From Candidatus Hecatellales archaeon (GTDB lineage Archaea > Thermoproteota > Bathyarchaeia > Hecatellales > Hecatellaceae), in assembly GCA_003662305.1 (NCBI GenBank), contig QMXU01000038.1, forward strand, positions 1-8,686: DNA of 8,686 nt. Direction: 5' to 3'. The notes below the pieces were generated by a model. That model searched no databases, had not been told where the DNA came from, and saw nothing but the letters and a program-made list of their open reading frames with translations. This document shows positions 1 to 6,554 of this stretch, in pieces (position 1 is the stretch's first letter; every line of letters begins with the position of its first letter). A program made the position numbers and the translations under genes.

Positions 1-384
1 AACCTTGAAGCTGTAAAGGAGATTTTCGGCTCCGTTGGCAAGGTTGTGGTGGTTGAAGAGAGGCATATGGACGCGATAACAGGCTTAAGCGGAAGCGGGC
101 CAGCGTACATTTACCTTATCGTTGAAGCCCTGGTTGAAGCGGGAGTGAAGGTGGGGCTTCCCCGGGAGCTGTCGTTTCTGCTTGCAACCCAGACGGTTTT
201 AGGCTCGGCGAGAATGGTTCTTGAGACTAGGGAGCACCCGGCTAAGCTTAGAGAGCTGGTGACAACCCCTGGAGGAGTGACCATAGACGGGATAATCGAG
301 CTTGAAGAGGGGAAAATCAGGACAACCATTATTAAGGCTGTCGTCAAGGCAACCCAGCGTGCGAGAGAGCTGCTTATGAACTGA
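1..384 (+). CDS. proC: Pyrroline-5-carboxylate reductase, C-terminal part (5' end outside window)
   Basis: This is the C-terminal 127 residues of pyrroline-5-carboxylate reductase, which uses NAD(P)H to reduce 1-pyrroline-5-carboxylate to proline in the cytoplasm. The reading frame is open from base 1, so the N-terminal Rossmann domain lies upstream of the window; the GTG at 46 is internal and not the start. The visible part is the helical dimerisation and substrate-binding domain. It has the family hallmarks GLSGSGPAY (fragment residues 28-36), EAGVKVGLPR (46-55), HPAKLRELV (79-87) and the P5CR signature TTPGGVTIDG (88-97), followed by the usual EEG segment and a helical tail. It ends in TGA at 382-384. 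The gene converges on the AOR-family gene and their coding ends overlap by 11 bases. Nothing is broken in the visible part. Family assignment is secure; the gene symbol follows the family name. Confidence 0.95.
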   Translation, partial: NLEAVKEIFGSVGKVVVVEERHMDAITGLSGSGPAYIYLIVEALVEAGVKVGLPRELSFLLATQTVLGSARMVLETREHPAKLRELVTTPGGVTIDGIIELEEGKIRTTIIKAVVKATQRARELLMN

Positions 385-2200
385 GACTGGGAGAATCTAA
401 AAGCCCAAGCTCGCCGAGTTTAGCCTCCGTTGGAACCCCGTTTTCACTCCAACCTCTAAGCTCATAGTATTTTTCAACCATCCACCTGAACTTCTCTCTG
501 CTGAGGGTTAAACCTTTCAGAGGCCCTGAAGGTATGCCGTCCTCGAAGACTCTAGGGGGCAGCCAGTCGTCTTCAGCCTTCAACCCCCGCTTCAAGTTAA
601 TCAGCCTGGTCAGGTTCCAAACTCTCTCTGAGCCTTTCAAAAGCTCTTCCAAGCTTGCTTTAACGCCTGTGGCATACGTGTAAAATTCTGCGTAGTAGTC
701 TGCGTTTAACCCCAGCTCGACCCATGGAAACCTGCATACGCCTAAACAGTCGAATAGGGGGCGTATGTGCTGGAGGTAGATAACCCATTTAACCTTGTCT
801 TCACCGTAGGACTTCCTGTCCGTTTTTATGTCGTAGGTTATAGCCCAAGCCCTGTTGTGGTGGGCTCCGATGTCTGAGGTTGCATAGGAAAGGCCCATAG
901 CTGGAGCTCCTCTGACATCGTACCCGCTTACTTCCAAGCCTTTAACGTGCATGGCGAACCTTTCGGAGCCGTGGCCTACCGCCTGGCTTGCCTTTTCAAC
1001 TCCTTCAGCGAGGAGGCTGCCTATCCCCTCCCGGTAGGCTATCTTTTTGATTGTCTCGTTGAGGGCTTCAGAGCTTCCGAACTTCAGTTTAATTCCTCCA
1101 GTGTCTTCCCTGTCTAGGTACCCCTTCTCATAGCATTCCATGGCGAAGGCAACGGTGTTCCCCGTTGAAATTGTATCTAAACCCAGCTGGTCGCAGAGGT
1201 AGTTCGCGTAGACTACGTCTTCTATGCTTGGCAGGGCGCAGTTGCTTCCAAGCATCACAGCTGTCTCGTATTCAGGCCCTTCAACCACCGTTCCTTCCAC
1301 CTGGTTTACCTGCCCGCACCTGATGGGGCAGAGGTAGCATCCCTTGTTGTGAAGCCTGGTCAGAGACTCCATTGTGTCACCGTTTATCTTTTTGAACTCT
1401 TCGTACTGTGCTTCCTGAAAGTTTCTTGTGGGCAGGCAGCTTAACTCGTTAGCCCAGTCTATGCTCTGCATGGTGCCCTGCCTCTTCCACAGGTCGAAGG
1501 CGGGATGCTTAATCATCCATGCAACGGTTTCCTTGTAGGTTTCCTTAAGTCTGTCCGGGTTGGCTGCAGGTATAGCTTTGCTTCCCCTGACGGCTATAGC
1601 CTTCAGCTTCTTGCTTCCCATGACTGCTCCAACACCGCAGCGGGCAGCCTGCCTTCCGAAGTCGCAGTTCACCGCAGCGAACTTCACCAGGTTTTCGCCT
1701 GCAGGTCCTATTACTGCTGTGTGGAAGTCCTTTCCAAGCTCGTCTTTCACGGCTTTTTCAGCGTCGAGGGAGGGCATACCCCAGATGTGGGAGGCATCCT
1801 TAAGCATGACGTTTCCATCGTCGACGGCGAGAATTACAGGTTTCTCCGCTGAACCTTCGATTATTAGGGCGTCAAACCCGCTTCTCTTCAGTGCACAGGA
1901 GAATTCTCCGCCGACGTTACTGTCGCCGTAGAGCCCGGTGGCAGGGGAAATCGTGCTGAAACTTGTTTTCCCGGAGCATGGAACGATTAAGCCTGAAAGG
2001 GGGCCGCTGGCTACAACTATCTTGTTCTCCGGGCTGAAGGCGTCAACTCCGCTTTCAACCTCATCGTAGAGGATTTTGGCGCCCCAGCCTCTGCCTCCAA
2101 CAAACCACACGGCAAACCTTTCGCTTACAGGCTGAACCTTAGCTTTCCTCCTTGTAAGGTCAACCCTTAGGACCTTTAGGGTATAGCCTCCCTCAATCAC
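374..2200 (-). CDS. Aldehyde:ferredoxin oxidoreductase family tungstoenzyme
   Basis: A 608-residue protein, the full length of the AOR family (Pyrococcus furiosus AOR is about 605). Known members oxidise aldehydes to carboxylic acids and pass electrons to ferredoxin, using a tungsten bis-pterin and one [4Fe-4S] cluster. The cluster ligands are visible as CYLCPIRC (C288, C291, C295) with a distal C489 in DCLGVC. The catalytic pair of the P. furiosus enzyme aligns with E312 in GPEYET and H448 in GAHHNR. The N-terminal pterin-binding part has LRVDL (11-15), FVGGRGWG (33-40) and SGPLSG (65-70); GPAGENLVKFAA (165-176) and GAVMGSKKLKAIAV (191-204) are also typical. The start is GTG at 2200; an in-frame TGA at 2230-2228 limits extension, and no strong Shine-Dalgarno is seen. 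It is last in the - strand run, 55 bases after the phosphodiesterase gene. The substrate cannot be told from sequence: AOR, FOR, GAPOR and WOR subtypes share these motifs. No cofactor-synthesis gene is nearby. Confidence 0.93.
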   Translation of the reverse strand: MIEGGYTLKVLRVDLTRRKAKVQPVSERFAVWFVGGRGWGAKILYDEVESGVDAFSPENKIVVASGPLSGLIVPCSGKTSFSTISPATGLYGDSNVGGEFSCALKRSGFDALIIEGSAEKPVILAVDDGNVMLKDASHIWGMPSLDAEKAVKDELGKDFHTAVIGPAGENLVKFAAVNCDFGRQAARCGVGAVMGSKKLKAIAVRGSKAIPAANPDRLKETYKETVAWMIKHPAFDLWKRQGTMQSIDWANELSCLPTRNFQEAQYEEFKKINGDTMESLTRLHNKGCYLCPIRCGQVNQVEGTVVEGPEYETAVMLGSNCALPSIEDVVYANYLCDQLGLDTISTGNTVAFAMECYEKGYLDREDTGGIKLKFGSSEALNETIKKIAYREGIGSLLAEGVEKASQAVGHGSERFAMHVKGLEVSGYDVRGAPAMGLSYATSDIGAHHNRAWAITYDIKTDRKSYGEDKVKWVIYLQHIRPLFDCLGVCRFPWVELGLNADYYAEFYTYATGVKASLEELLKGSERVWNLTRLINLKRGLKAEDDWLPPRVFEDGIPSGPLKGLTLSREKFRWMVEKYYELRGWSENGVPTEAKLGELGLLDSPSLSS

Positions 2201-2229
2201 TCTAACCAGCAGCCCTAGATTTTTCTTTC

Positions 2230-2250
2230 ATTATTTCGTAGCGCAATAAT
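2230..2250. promoter_or_regulatory. Inverted repeat upstream of the AOR-family gene
   Basis: A dyad with perfect 6-base arms, ATTATT (2230-2235) and AATAAT (2245-2250), around a 9-base spacer that can form two more C-G pairs. It sits 30 to 50 bases before the GTG start of the AOR-family gene and just after the stop of the phosphodiesterase gene. On the - strand the outer arm forms an AT-rich TATA-like stretch. This could be an operator overlapping a promoter for the AOR gene, or a weak hairpin between two co-transcribed genes. Only the symmetry and position are seen; the role is inferred. Confidence 0.3.
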
Positions 2251-2255
2251 ATGTC

Positions 2256-3350
2256 TTAAGGAGGGGGAAACTCAGGGTTTTCCCCGAAAAATTCTTCGAG
2301 CTCCCTAATGGTTTTGAAGACCTTGTCTACGTGGGCTAGGAGCCAAGGGCTTAGGTCTCCCATGGGAGATATGAGGTAGACCTTCTTGCCTTTAGACTTG
2401 GCATAGTAGATTTCCATGGCTACGCCGGCTGAAAGCTCAGGCATGTATGCTACCATAAGCTCGCAGTACTGAAGGTCCAACAGGTCTCTTCTCACAAGTT
2501 TATAGGCTTCACCGGTGCCGGAGGCTGGCCCACGGTAGTATGCTTGCTCTCTAAGCCAGGGGTCTACGGGTTTAAACCCGTATTCTTGGAGAAGCCCGGC
2601 TAGGACTTCACGGTATTCCTGTTTTTCTTCCAGGCCTTGGATAGGCCCGGCGATGTAGGCTCTGAGAGGCCTGTGAAGGGGTTTACCTGTCAGGATTTCA
2701 GGGCGGTCGGAGGCGATAGCGTCGACTCCCAGGCTTCTAAGCTTTTCCGCTTCAGCCCTGTCGTTCACCACCCAGACTCCAACCTTTAAGCCTTCCGACT
2801 TCGCCTTTGAAACCATTTCCGCCGTGACATGCCTGCGGTCTGGGAGAATCCAGCTGGCTTCAGCCTTTCTGGCAGCCTCCACAGCCGTCAGAAGCTCGCC
2901 TCTGAAAATTATGCCGGTTGAAGCCTGAGGGTTAAGCCTTTTAAGGTTTAGCAGGGCATGATGGTGGAAGGATACGAAGACCGCTGAATCCAGCATGCCG
3001 AACTCTTCGACGGCTCTTAAGATTTCACCTTCAGTTCCAGGCTCCTTGATTTCGACTAGGGGGTTAACCTTACCTTTCATGGCTTCTAAGGCTTCTTCGA
3101 GGGTTGGAACCTGCTGGCCTACTCCAAGGTAGAGGCTTTTAACTTCCTTGAAGCTCAGCTTGGACAGCAGCCCCCTTCCATCCGTGGTTCTGTCTACCGT
3201 GTCGTCGTGGAATACTAGGAGGCGGCCTCCACCCTTTCTAACGTCTACTTCAACATGGCTTGCCCCAAGCTTTACCGCTGCCTTTATGGAGGCAAGAGTG
3301 TTCTCAGGCTCCCAGAAGCTGGCGCCCCTATGAGCGATACAGAAGCTCAA
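2256..3350 (-). CDS. Glycerophosphodiester phosphodiesterase fused to nucleoside 2-deoxyribosyltransferase-like domain
   Basis: A 364-residue two-domain protein. Residues 1-222 form a complete glycerophosphodiester phosphodiesterase TIM barrel, a family that cleaves glycerophosphodiesters to an alcohol and glycerol phosphate. Its active-site motifs are AHRG (6-9), PENT (15-18), EVDV (34-37), FHDD (47-50), VEIKEP (99-104), VWVVND (192-197) and GVDAIASDRP (208-217). After a short linker, residues 230-355 resemble the nucleoside 2-deoxyribosyltransferase fold: AYIAGPI (231-237), DPW (263-265), RRDLLDLQYC (287-296), and SAGVAMEIYYA (307-317) with E313 where the family's catalytic Glu lies, then GKKVYLI (321-327). 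There is no signal peptide, so it should be cytoplasmic. The start is TTG at 3350; an in-frame TAG at 3377-3375 with no other start between makes this the only choice. It lies 55 bases after the phosphatase gene. Each domain is recognisable, the second less firmly; the fusion's substrate is unknown. Confidence 0.88.
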   Translation of the reverse strand: MSFCIAHRGASFWEPENTLASIKAAVKLGASHVEVDVRKGGGRLLVFHDDTVDRTTDGRGLLSKLSFKEVKSLYLGVGQQVPTLEEALEAMKGKVNPLVEIKEPGTEGEILRAVEEFGMLDSAVFVSFHHHALLNLKRLNPQASTGIIFRGELLTAVEAARKAEASWILPDRRHVTAEMVSKAKSEGLKVGVWVVNDRAEAEKLRSLGVDAIASDRPEILTGKPLHRPLRAYIAGPIQGLEEKQEYREVLAGLLQEYGFKPVDPWLREQAYYRGPASGTGEAYKLVRRDLLDLQYCELMVAYMPELSAGVAMEIYYAKSKGKKVYLISPMGDLSPWLLAHVDKVFKTIRELEEFFGENPEFPPP

Positions 3351-3405
3351 GCCTGTTCCAGCCCCACAAGTTTCCTAGACGCAGCATCTCCTTAATTTGT
3401 TTGGG

Positions 3406-4344
3406 CTAGAATTTTACGGTTTGCCTGGCCAGCTGGTAGGCGTTTTTAGCCGGCTCTTCAAGTGCTATTTTCAGGTAGGCTGCATGGCTGTTGAAGTAGG
3501 GGGGACCTTTACGTGAGAAGAGGGTTAGGGTTAGGCCTCCCTGCCCTGCGTGAACTCCTGAATCCACTGGTTCATGCCCTCTTATCAGCGTTCTGGCTCC
3601 CACGGTCTCCAGCACCCTGCCTGTTACGTCCGGGCCGAAGAGCAGTCCGGCGCCCCTAGGCGAGGGTGCTACGCCCGTAAGCCTCTCATCAGGGTCGCTC
3701 CACAGGATTTCTTCTAGGAAGCTTTCGGCTGGATGTTTTTCGTGGGCGTAGGCTATGTCTTCCAGGCTTTTCAGCCTGCTTGGAACTCCTCCGTGGAGCA
3801 GCAGGTATTTGCCTTCCGCTAGGGCTGCCTGTGGTAGGGCTTCATGAAGTTCCAGGATTCTGCCGTAGGCTTCCTCCCATGCTTTTTCATACTTGCTGTG
3901 AAGCTGGTAGGGCAGGTCGTAGGGTACGGGGGTTAGGTCTCCTGGAGGCTCATGGTTTCCCCTCAGCAGCACAACCCTGCCTGGGAAATCAACCTTAAGC
4001 CTGCACACCACATAGTATACTTCAGGCGAGCTTGACCCCCTGTCCCCGTAGTCTCCCAGAAAGGTTAAGGTAACCTTTTCACCGGCTTCAGCCTTCTCGA
4101 GGAAGCGTGAGTCCTTGAGGATGAAGAGGAGGCTTTCAAGGTCTCCGTGGATGTCGCCTACGACCAGCAGTTCACCCCGGCTTGGAAGCCGTACAAGGCC
4201 TCCTTCAACCTTTAGCAGACCGTCTTTGGAACAGCCCCTCATCCGCTCTTCCAGCATAAGCCCTGCCGCCTGACCGGTGATGGAAGCCTCTTCCCATACG
4301 GAAGCCTTAAAAGCAGCCTTAGAAAGCTCTTCAAGGGAGACCAT
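3406..4344 (-). CDS. PPP-family metallophosphatase (serine/threonine protein phosphatase type)
   Basis: A 312-residue cytoplasmic metallophosphoesterase of the PP1/PP2A-like PPP family, which uses two metal ions to hydrolyse phosphate monoesters, classically phosphoserine and phosphothreonine in proteins. All core motifs are present in order: GDIHG (63-67), GDYGDRG (97-103), RGNHE (128-132), HGGV (184-187), WSDP (215-218), RGAGLLFG (230-237) and RGHE (255-258). The second motif is GDYGDRG where most PPP enzymes have GDYVDRG or GDFVDRG; the metal-binding and catalytic Asp and Arg are kept. About 50 N-terminal residues precede the barrel. The ATG at 4344 is clear, with no strong Shine-Dalgarno; a TATA-like stretch lies about 42 bases upstream. 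It follows Trm1 by 46 bases. Protein phosphatase is most likely; the WSDP and RGHE motifs argue against the diadenosine-tetraphosphatase branch. No protein kinase is seen in the window. Confidence 0.93.
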   Translation of the reverse strand: MVSLEELSKAAFKASVWEEASITGQAAGLMLEERMRGCSKDGLLKVEGGLVRLPSRGELLVVGDIHGDLESLLFILKDSRFLEKAEAGEKVTLTFLGDYGDRGSSSPEVYYVVCRLKVDFPGRVVLLRGNHEPPGDLTPVPYDLPYQLHSKYEKAWEEAYGRILELHEALPQAALAEGKYLLLHGGVPSRLKSLEDIAYAHEKHPAESFLEEILWSDPDERLTGVAPSPRGAGLLFGPDVTGRVLETVGARTLIRGHEPVDSGVHAGQGGLTLTLFSRKGPPYFNSHAAYLKIALEEPAKNAYQLARQTVKF

Positions 4345-4380
4345 TTAAACCCACGGCACACGTTGAATTTTCTTGGGCTG

Positions 4381-4390
4381 CCATAAAAGT
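4381..4390 (-). promoter_or_regulatory. Possible TATA box for the phosphatase gene
   Basis: On the - strand the 46-base gap between Trm1 and the phosphatase gene begins with ACTTTTATGG, an archaeal TATA-like sequence centred about 42 bases before the ATG at 4344. That would put the transcript start about 15 bases before the ATG. The gap is short enough for simple read-through from Trm1, so an independent promoter is only a possibility. Confidence 0.25.
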
Positions 4391-5590
4391 TTAACTTAGC
4401 CCGGCTAGGATTCTCCTTAAAATCTTTACTGGAGCGTCGGTTCTCACACCTTGAGGCGTGAAGTGGGTTAGGGAAGCCTTGAACCCCTCCTTTCTAAGGG
4501 CTTTAACAAGCCTTACAGGCGAGGCGGGCGGCGAGTGGAAGACTTCAGCCAGCCTGTCCACGGTGTAGTAGCCTGGCACATCAACCTCCATTTCAAGTCT
4601 AACCTTAGCCAGCAGAGACCGGGCCTCCTTCAGCCTTCTAAGCTTCACCTTTGAAAGCTCAGCCTCCATGGCTTCCACGGTTTCACGGTGCCATAGGCTT
4701 CCAAGCCATAGGGGGCCCGCTGCCTCCATGCTTAAGCCACATTCACCGCATTTCACAGCCGGATGGTAAGGCTTTAAGCCTTGGAGGGTATGGCGGCTGA
4801 GGCATCGGAGGCAATGGTATAGGAGGCCGAGCATGCTTAGAGCTTCATCAGCCTTCCTGGCTCCCTTAAACATTTGGAGGTATACGCGTACGTAATGGTC
4901 TGTGGAATAGGTGAACAAGGGTTTGAGGGCTATGTCTCTTCGGGCTGCCAGTCTTACAGCGGCTCCCACCAGTATTCTGACGGCTAGCTCATGGCAGTAC
5001 TCCGTTTTCAAGGGTTTAGCCCCGTACTTTCTAAGGCAGGCTTTAGGGTTAACTCCGCAGAGGGTCGCCGTGTCTGTGGCGGTTAGGGCAAGGAAACCTC
5101 CGCGGCGGACAGCCCTGAAACACGAGTCTAGGTAGGGGGCTGGAGAGCCGTAGGGATCCAAGTCCACGAAGTCAAACCGTTTTCCTGGAGCGGAAAACCT
5201 ACAAAGCAGCTCTTCAGCGTCCAGGCTGAAAACTGAGACTTTACCTTCCACTCCAGCCTTTTCTACGTTAAGCTTGGTCAGGGCTGCAGCCTTAGGGTTA
5301 AGGTCGTTTACGGCAACCCACTCGACTTCCGTTTCAACTGCGAACCTCACTCCGCGGACTCCGCAGCCAGCCATAGGCTCGCATACCCGTTTAACCCTGT
5401 GGGCTCCCCCCACGGCTCTTAGGAAAACTACGGCTAGGTCCCTGTTAAGCTCCATGGCTGGATTATAGAAAACCGGAAGGCGGGCTGTGCTGGGCCCCTT
5501 ACGCCTGCGTAAGGCTTCTACTTCCGGAACGTAGAATCTGACGGAGCCCTCCTCAACCTCGACTAGGGGGAGGCCTTGAAGCTCCTCCAA
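4391..5590 (-). CDS. trm1: tRNA (guanine26-N2)-dimethyltransferase Trm1
   Basis: A 399-residue cytoplasmic enzyme that uses S-adenosylmethionine to make N2,N2-dimethylguanosine at position 26 of tRNA, at the hinge between the D and anticodon stems. Length and motifs fit archaeal Trm1: FYNPAMELNRDL (41-52), the SAM-binding CEPMAGCGVRGVR (70-82), VNDLNPKAA (94-102), and the catalytic DLDPYGSPAPYLDS (143-156). TATDTATLCG (170-179) and TEYCHELAVRIL (196-207) are typical of the family. A zinc-knuckle-like set C260, C263, C281, C284 separates the methyltransferase core from the C-terminal tRNA-binding domain. The start is TTG at 5590, supported by a GGAGGG Shine-Dalgarno six bases upstream. It lies 85 bases after the glycine-repeat protein gene and 46 bases before the phosphatase gene. 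Nothing is missing. Identification is secure. Confidence 0.96.
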   Translation of the reverse strand: MEELQGLPLVEVEEGSVRFYVPEVEALRRRKGPSTARLPVFYNPAMELNRDLAVVFLRAVGGAHRVKRVCEPMAGCGVRGVRFAVETEVEWVAVNDLNPKAAALTKLNVEKAGVEGKVSVFSLDAEELLCRFSAPGKRFDFVDLDPYGSPAPYLDSCFRAVRRGGFLALTATDTATLCGVNPKACLRKYGAKPLKTEYCHELAVRILVGAAVRLAARRDIALKPLFTYSTDHYVRVYLQMFKGARKADEALSMLGLLYHCLRCLSRHTLQGLKPYHPAVKCGECGLSMEAAGPLWLGSLWHRETVEAMEAELSKVKLRRLKEARSLLAKVRLEMEVDVPGYYTVDRLAEVFHSPPASPVRLVKALRKEGFKASLTHFTPQGVRTDAPVKILRRILAGLS

Positions 5591-5596
5591 GGGCAG

Positions 5597-5602
5597 CCCT
5601 CC
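5597..5602 (-). promoter_or_regulatory. Shine-Dalgarno that fixes the TTG start of Trm1
   Basis: GGAGGG on the - strand, six bases before the TTG at 5590-5588. It matches the anti-Shine-Dalgarno of 16S rRNA and supports TTG rather than a later ATG, since the first internal ATG (residue 46) falls within the conserved FYNPAMELNRDL motif. Confidence 0.7.
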
Positions 5603-5675
5603 AATTATCAGTTATATTTGTATGCCTCCTGATTTAACCTTCAGAAAGGTGGCAACCGTACTTGTTCTTGAGAAG

Positions 5676-6554
5676 TCAGACTCCACCCATTTGAGGGTAG
5701 GCTTGGGGCATCTGCCTGATGACGTCTGCAAGCTCTTGGTTTATGAGGACACCTCCTTTACCTACGCTTACAAGGATGTTCAGCCTGCTGACAGCGGAAT
5801 CGTAGTTTGAAGTCTGTATTTCACACGTGTTCTTGGCGGATTCCACCACCGTGAAGTTTTCAGGTTTAAAGGATAACCCTCCGCTTTCAACGGTAGCCTT
5901 AATCCTGCAGCCTACGTCTCCGGCGAGCTTTAAAGGCTTGACGATAACCCCTCCGGAATCGACGCTTACAGTCAGTTTGGAACTTCCTTTGAAGCCTTCA
6001 GCTTTAACGTCCAGCACAACCCCTCCACTGCCCAGCGAAAGCTCAGCGTTTTTAAGGCTTGGCGAACCCTCAAGGCTTAGGTATCCTCCCCCTGAAGCCG
6101 CTGTAACCTTTAGGCTTTCAACCTGCAGCTGGTCTGAGATAGCTAGTTTGAAGCCTCCGGAGCGGATGGAAATATCTACATTGTAAACGTAGTTTCTGCC
6201 CAGCAGTATTTCCAGGCCTCCACCAGCTGCAACCGCTGAAACCGTGAGGACGCCGTCTGAAACTTCGGTTTTAACTAGCGGTTTGCCGCTGGCTTTACGG
6301 CTGAAGCCCAGCATGTAAACCAGGTTTTCGCCGGAGGCTTTCAGCTCTACGCCTCCCATCTCCATGGACACCTCGAGGTTCACCTTCTTAACGTTGGGGT
6401 AGTCCTCAGGTTTGCCTACGTACACTTCCCTATATTTTGTCGGGGCTGGGAAGGCTGCTACAGGCTGAGGTAAGCTTAGGTTTATGCCTGCCCCTACGGC
6501 TCCGGCCAGCAGTATGGCGATTATAATTGAGCCGGCAACTGTTGAAGCGTTCAA
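5676..6554 (-). CDS. Membrane-anchored glycine-repeat beta protein (DUF4097/toastrack-like)
   Basis: A 292-residue protein of unknown function, probably outside the cell on an N-terminal anchor. Residues 5-27 form one hydrophobic segment rich in Ile, Ala and Gly, serving as a signal anchor or uncleaved signal peptide; a short proline-rich linker follows (about 28-38). The rest is beta-strand-like with glycine pairs at 67, 111, 133, 155, 177, 201, 225 and 267, a spacing of about 22 residues or twice that. Each pair is followed by a short hydrophobic strand, for example SGGFKLAI, SGGVVLDV and SGGLSFKP. This pattern suggests a stacked beta solenoid and resembles the DUF4097 or toastrack class of adhesin-like domains; that match is by pattern only. 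C216 and C244 could form a disulfide. The start is TTG at 6554, sharing TTGA with the Yip1 stop and preceded by a run of five G (6563-6567), so translation is probably coupled to Yip1. Confidence 0.8.
   Translation of the reverse strand: MNASTVAGSIIIAILLAGAVGAGINLSLPQPVAAFPAPTKYREVYVGKPEDYPNVKKVNLEVSMEMGGVELKASGENLVYMLGFSRKASGKPLVKTEVSDGVLTVSAVAAGGGLEILLGRNYVYNVDISIRSGGFKLAISDQLQVESLKVTAASGGGYLSLEGSPSLKNAELSLGSGGVVLDVKAEGFKGSSKLTVSVDSGGVIVKPLKLAGDVGCRIKATVESGGLSFKPENFTVVESAKNTCEIQTSNYDSAVSRLNILVSVGKGGVLINQELADVIRQMPQAYPQMGGV

Noticed and set aside
46..48. GTG at 46 as the start of the proC gene
   Set aside because: The frame is open and ProC-like back to base 1, and starting there would lose the whole NAD(P)-binding domain.
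1505..1931. Two overlapping + strand open frames inside the tungstoenzyme gene
   Set aside because: They are antisense to conserved AOR motifs and show no domain of their own.
5622..5810. 62-codon + strand open frame starting in the gap before Trm1
   Set aside because: Most of it is antisense to the C-terminus of the glycine-repeat protein; no family motif and no ribosome site were seen.
5827..6186. 119-codon + strand open frame
   Set aside because: Fully antisense to the glycine-repeat protein, with Ser/Pro/Thr-rich shadow composition caused by the codon bias of the real gene.
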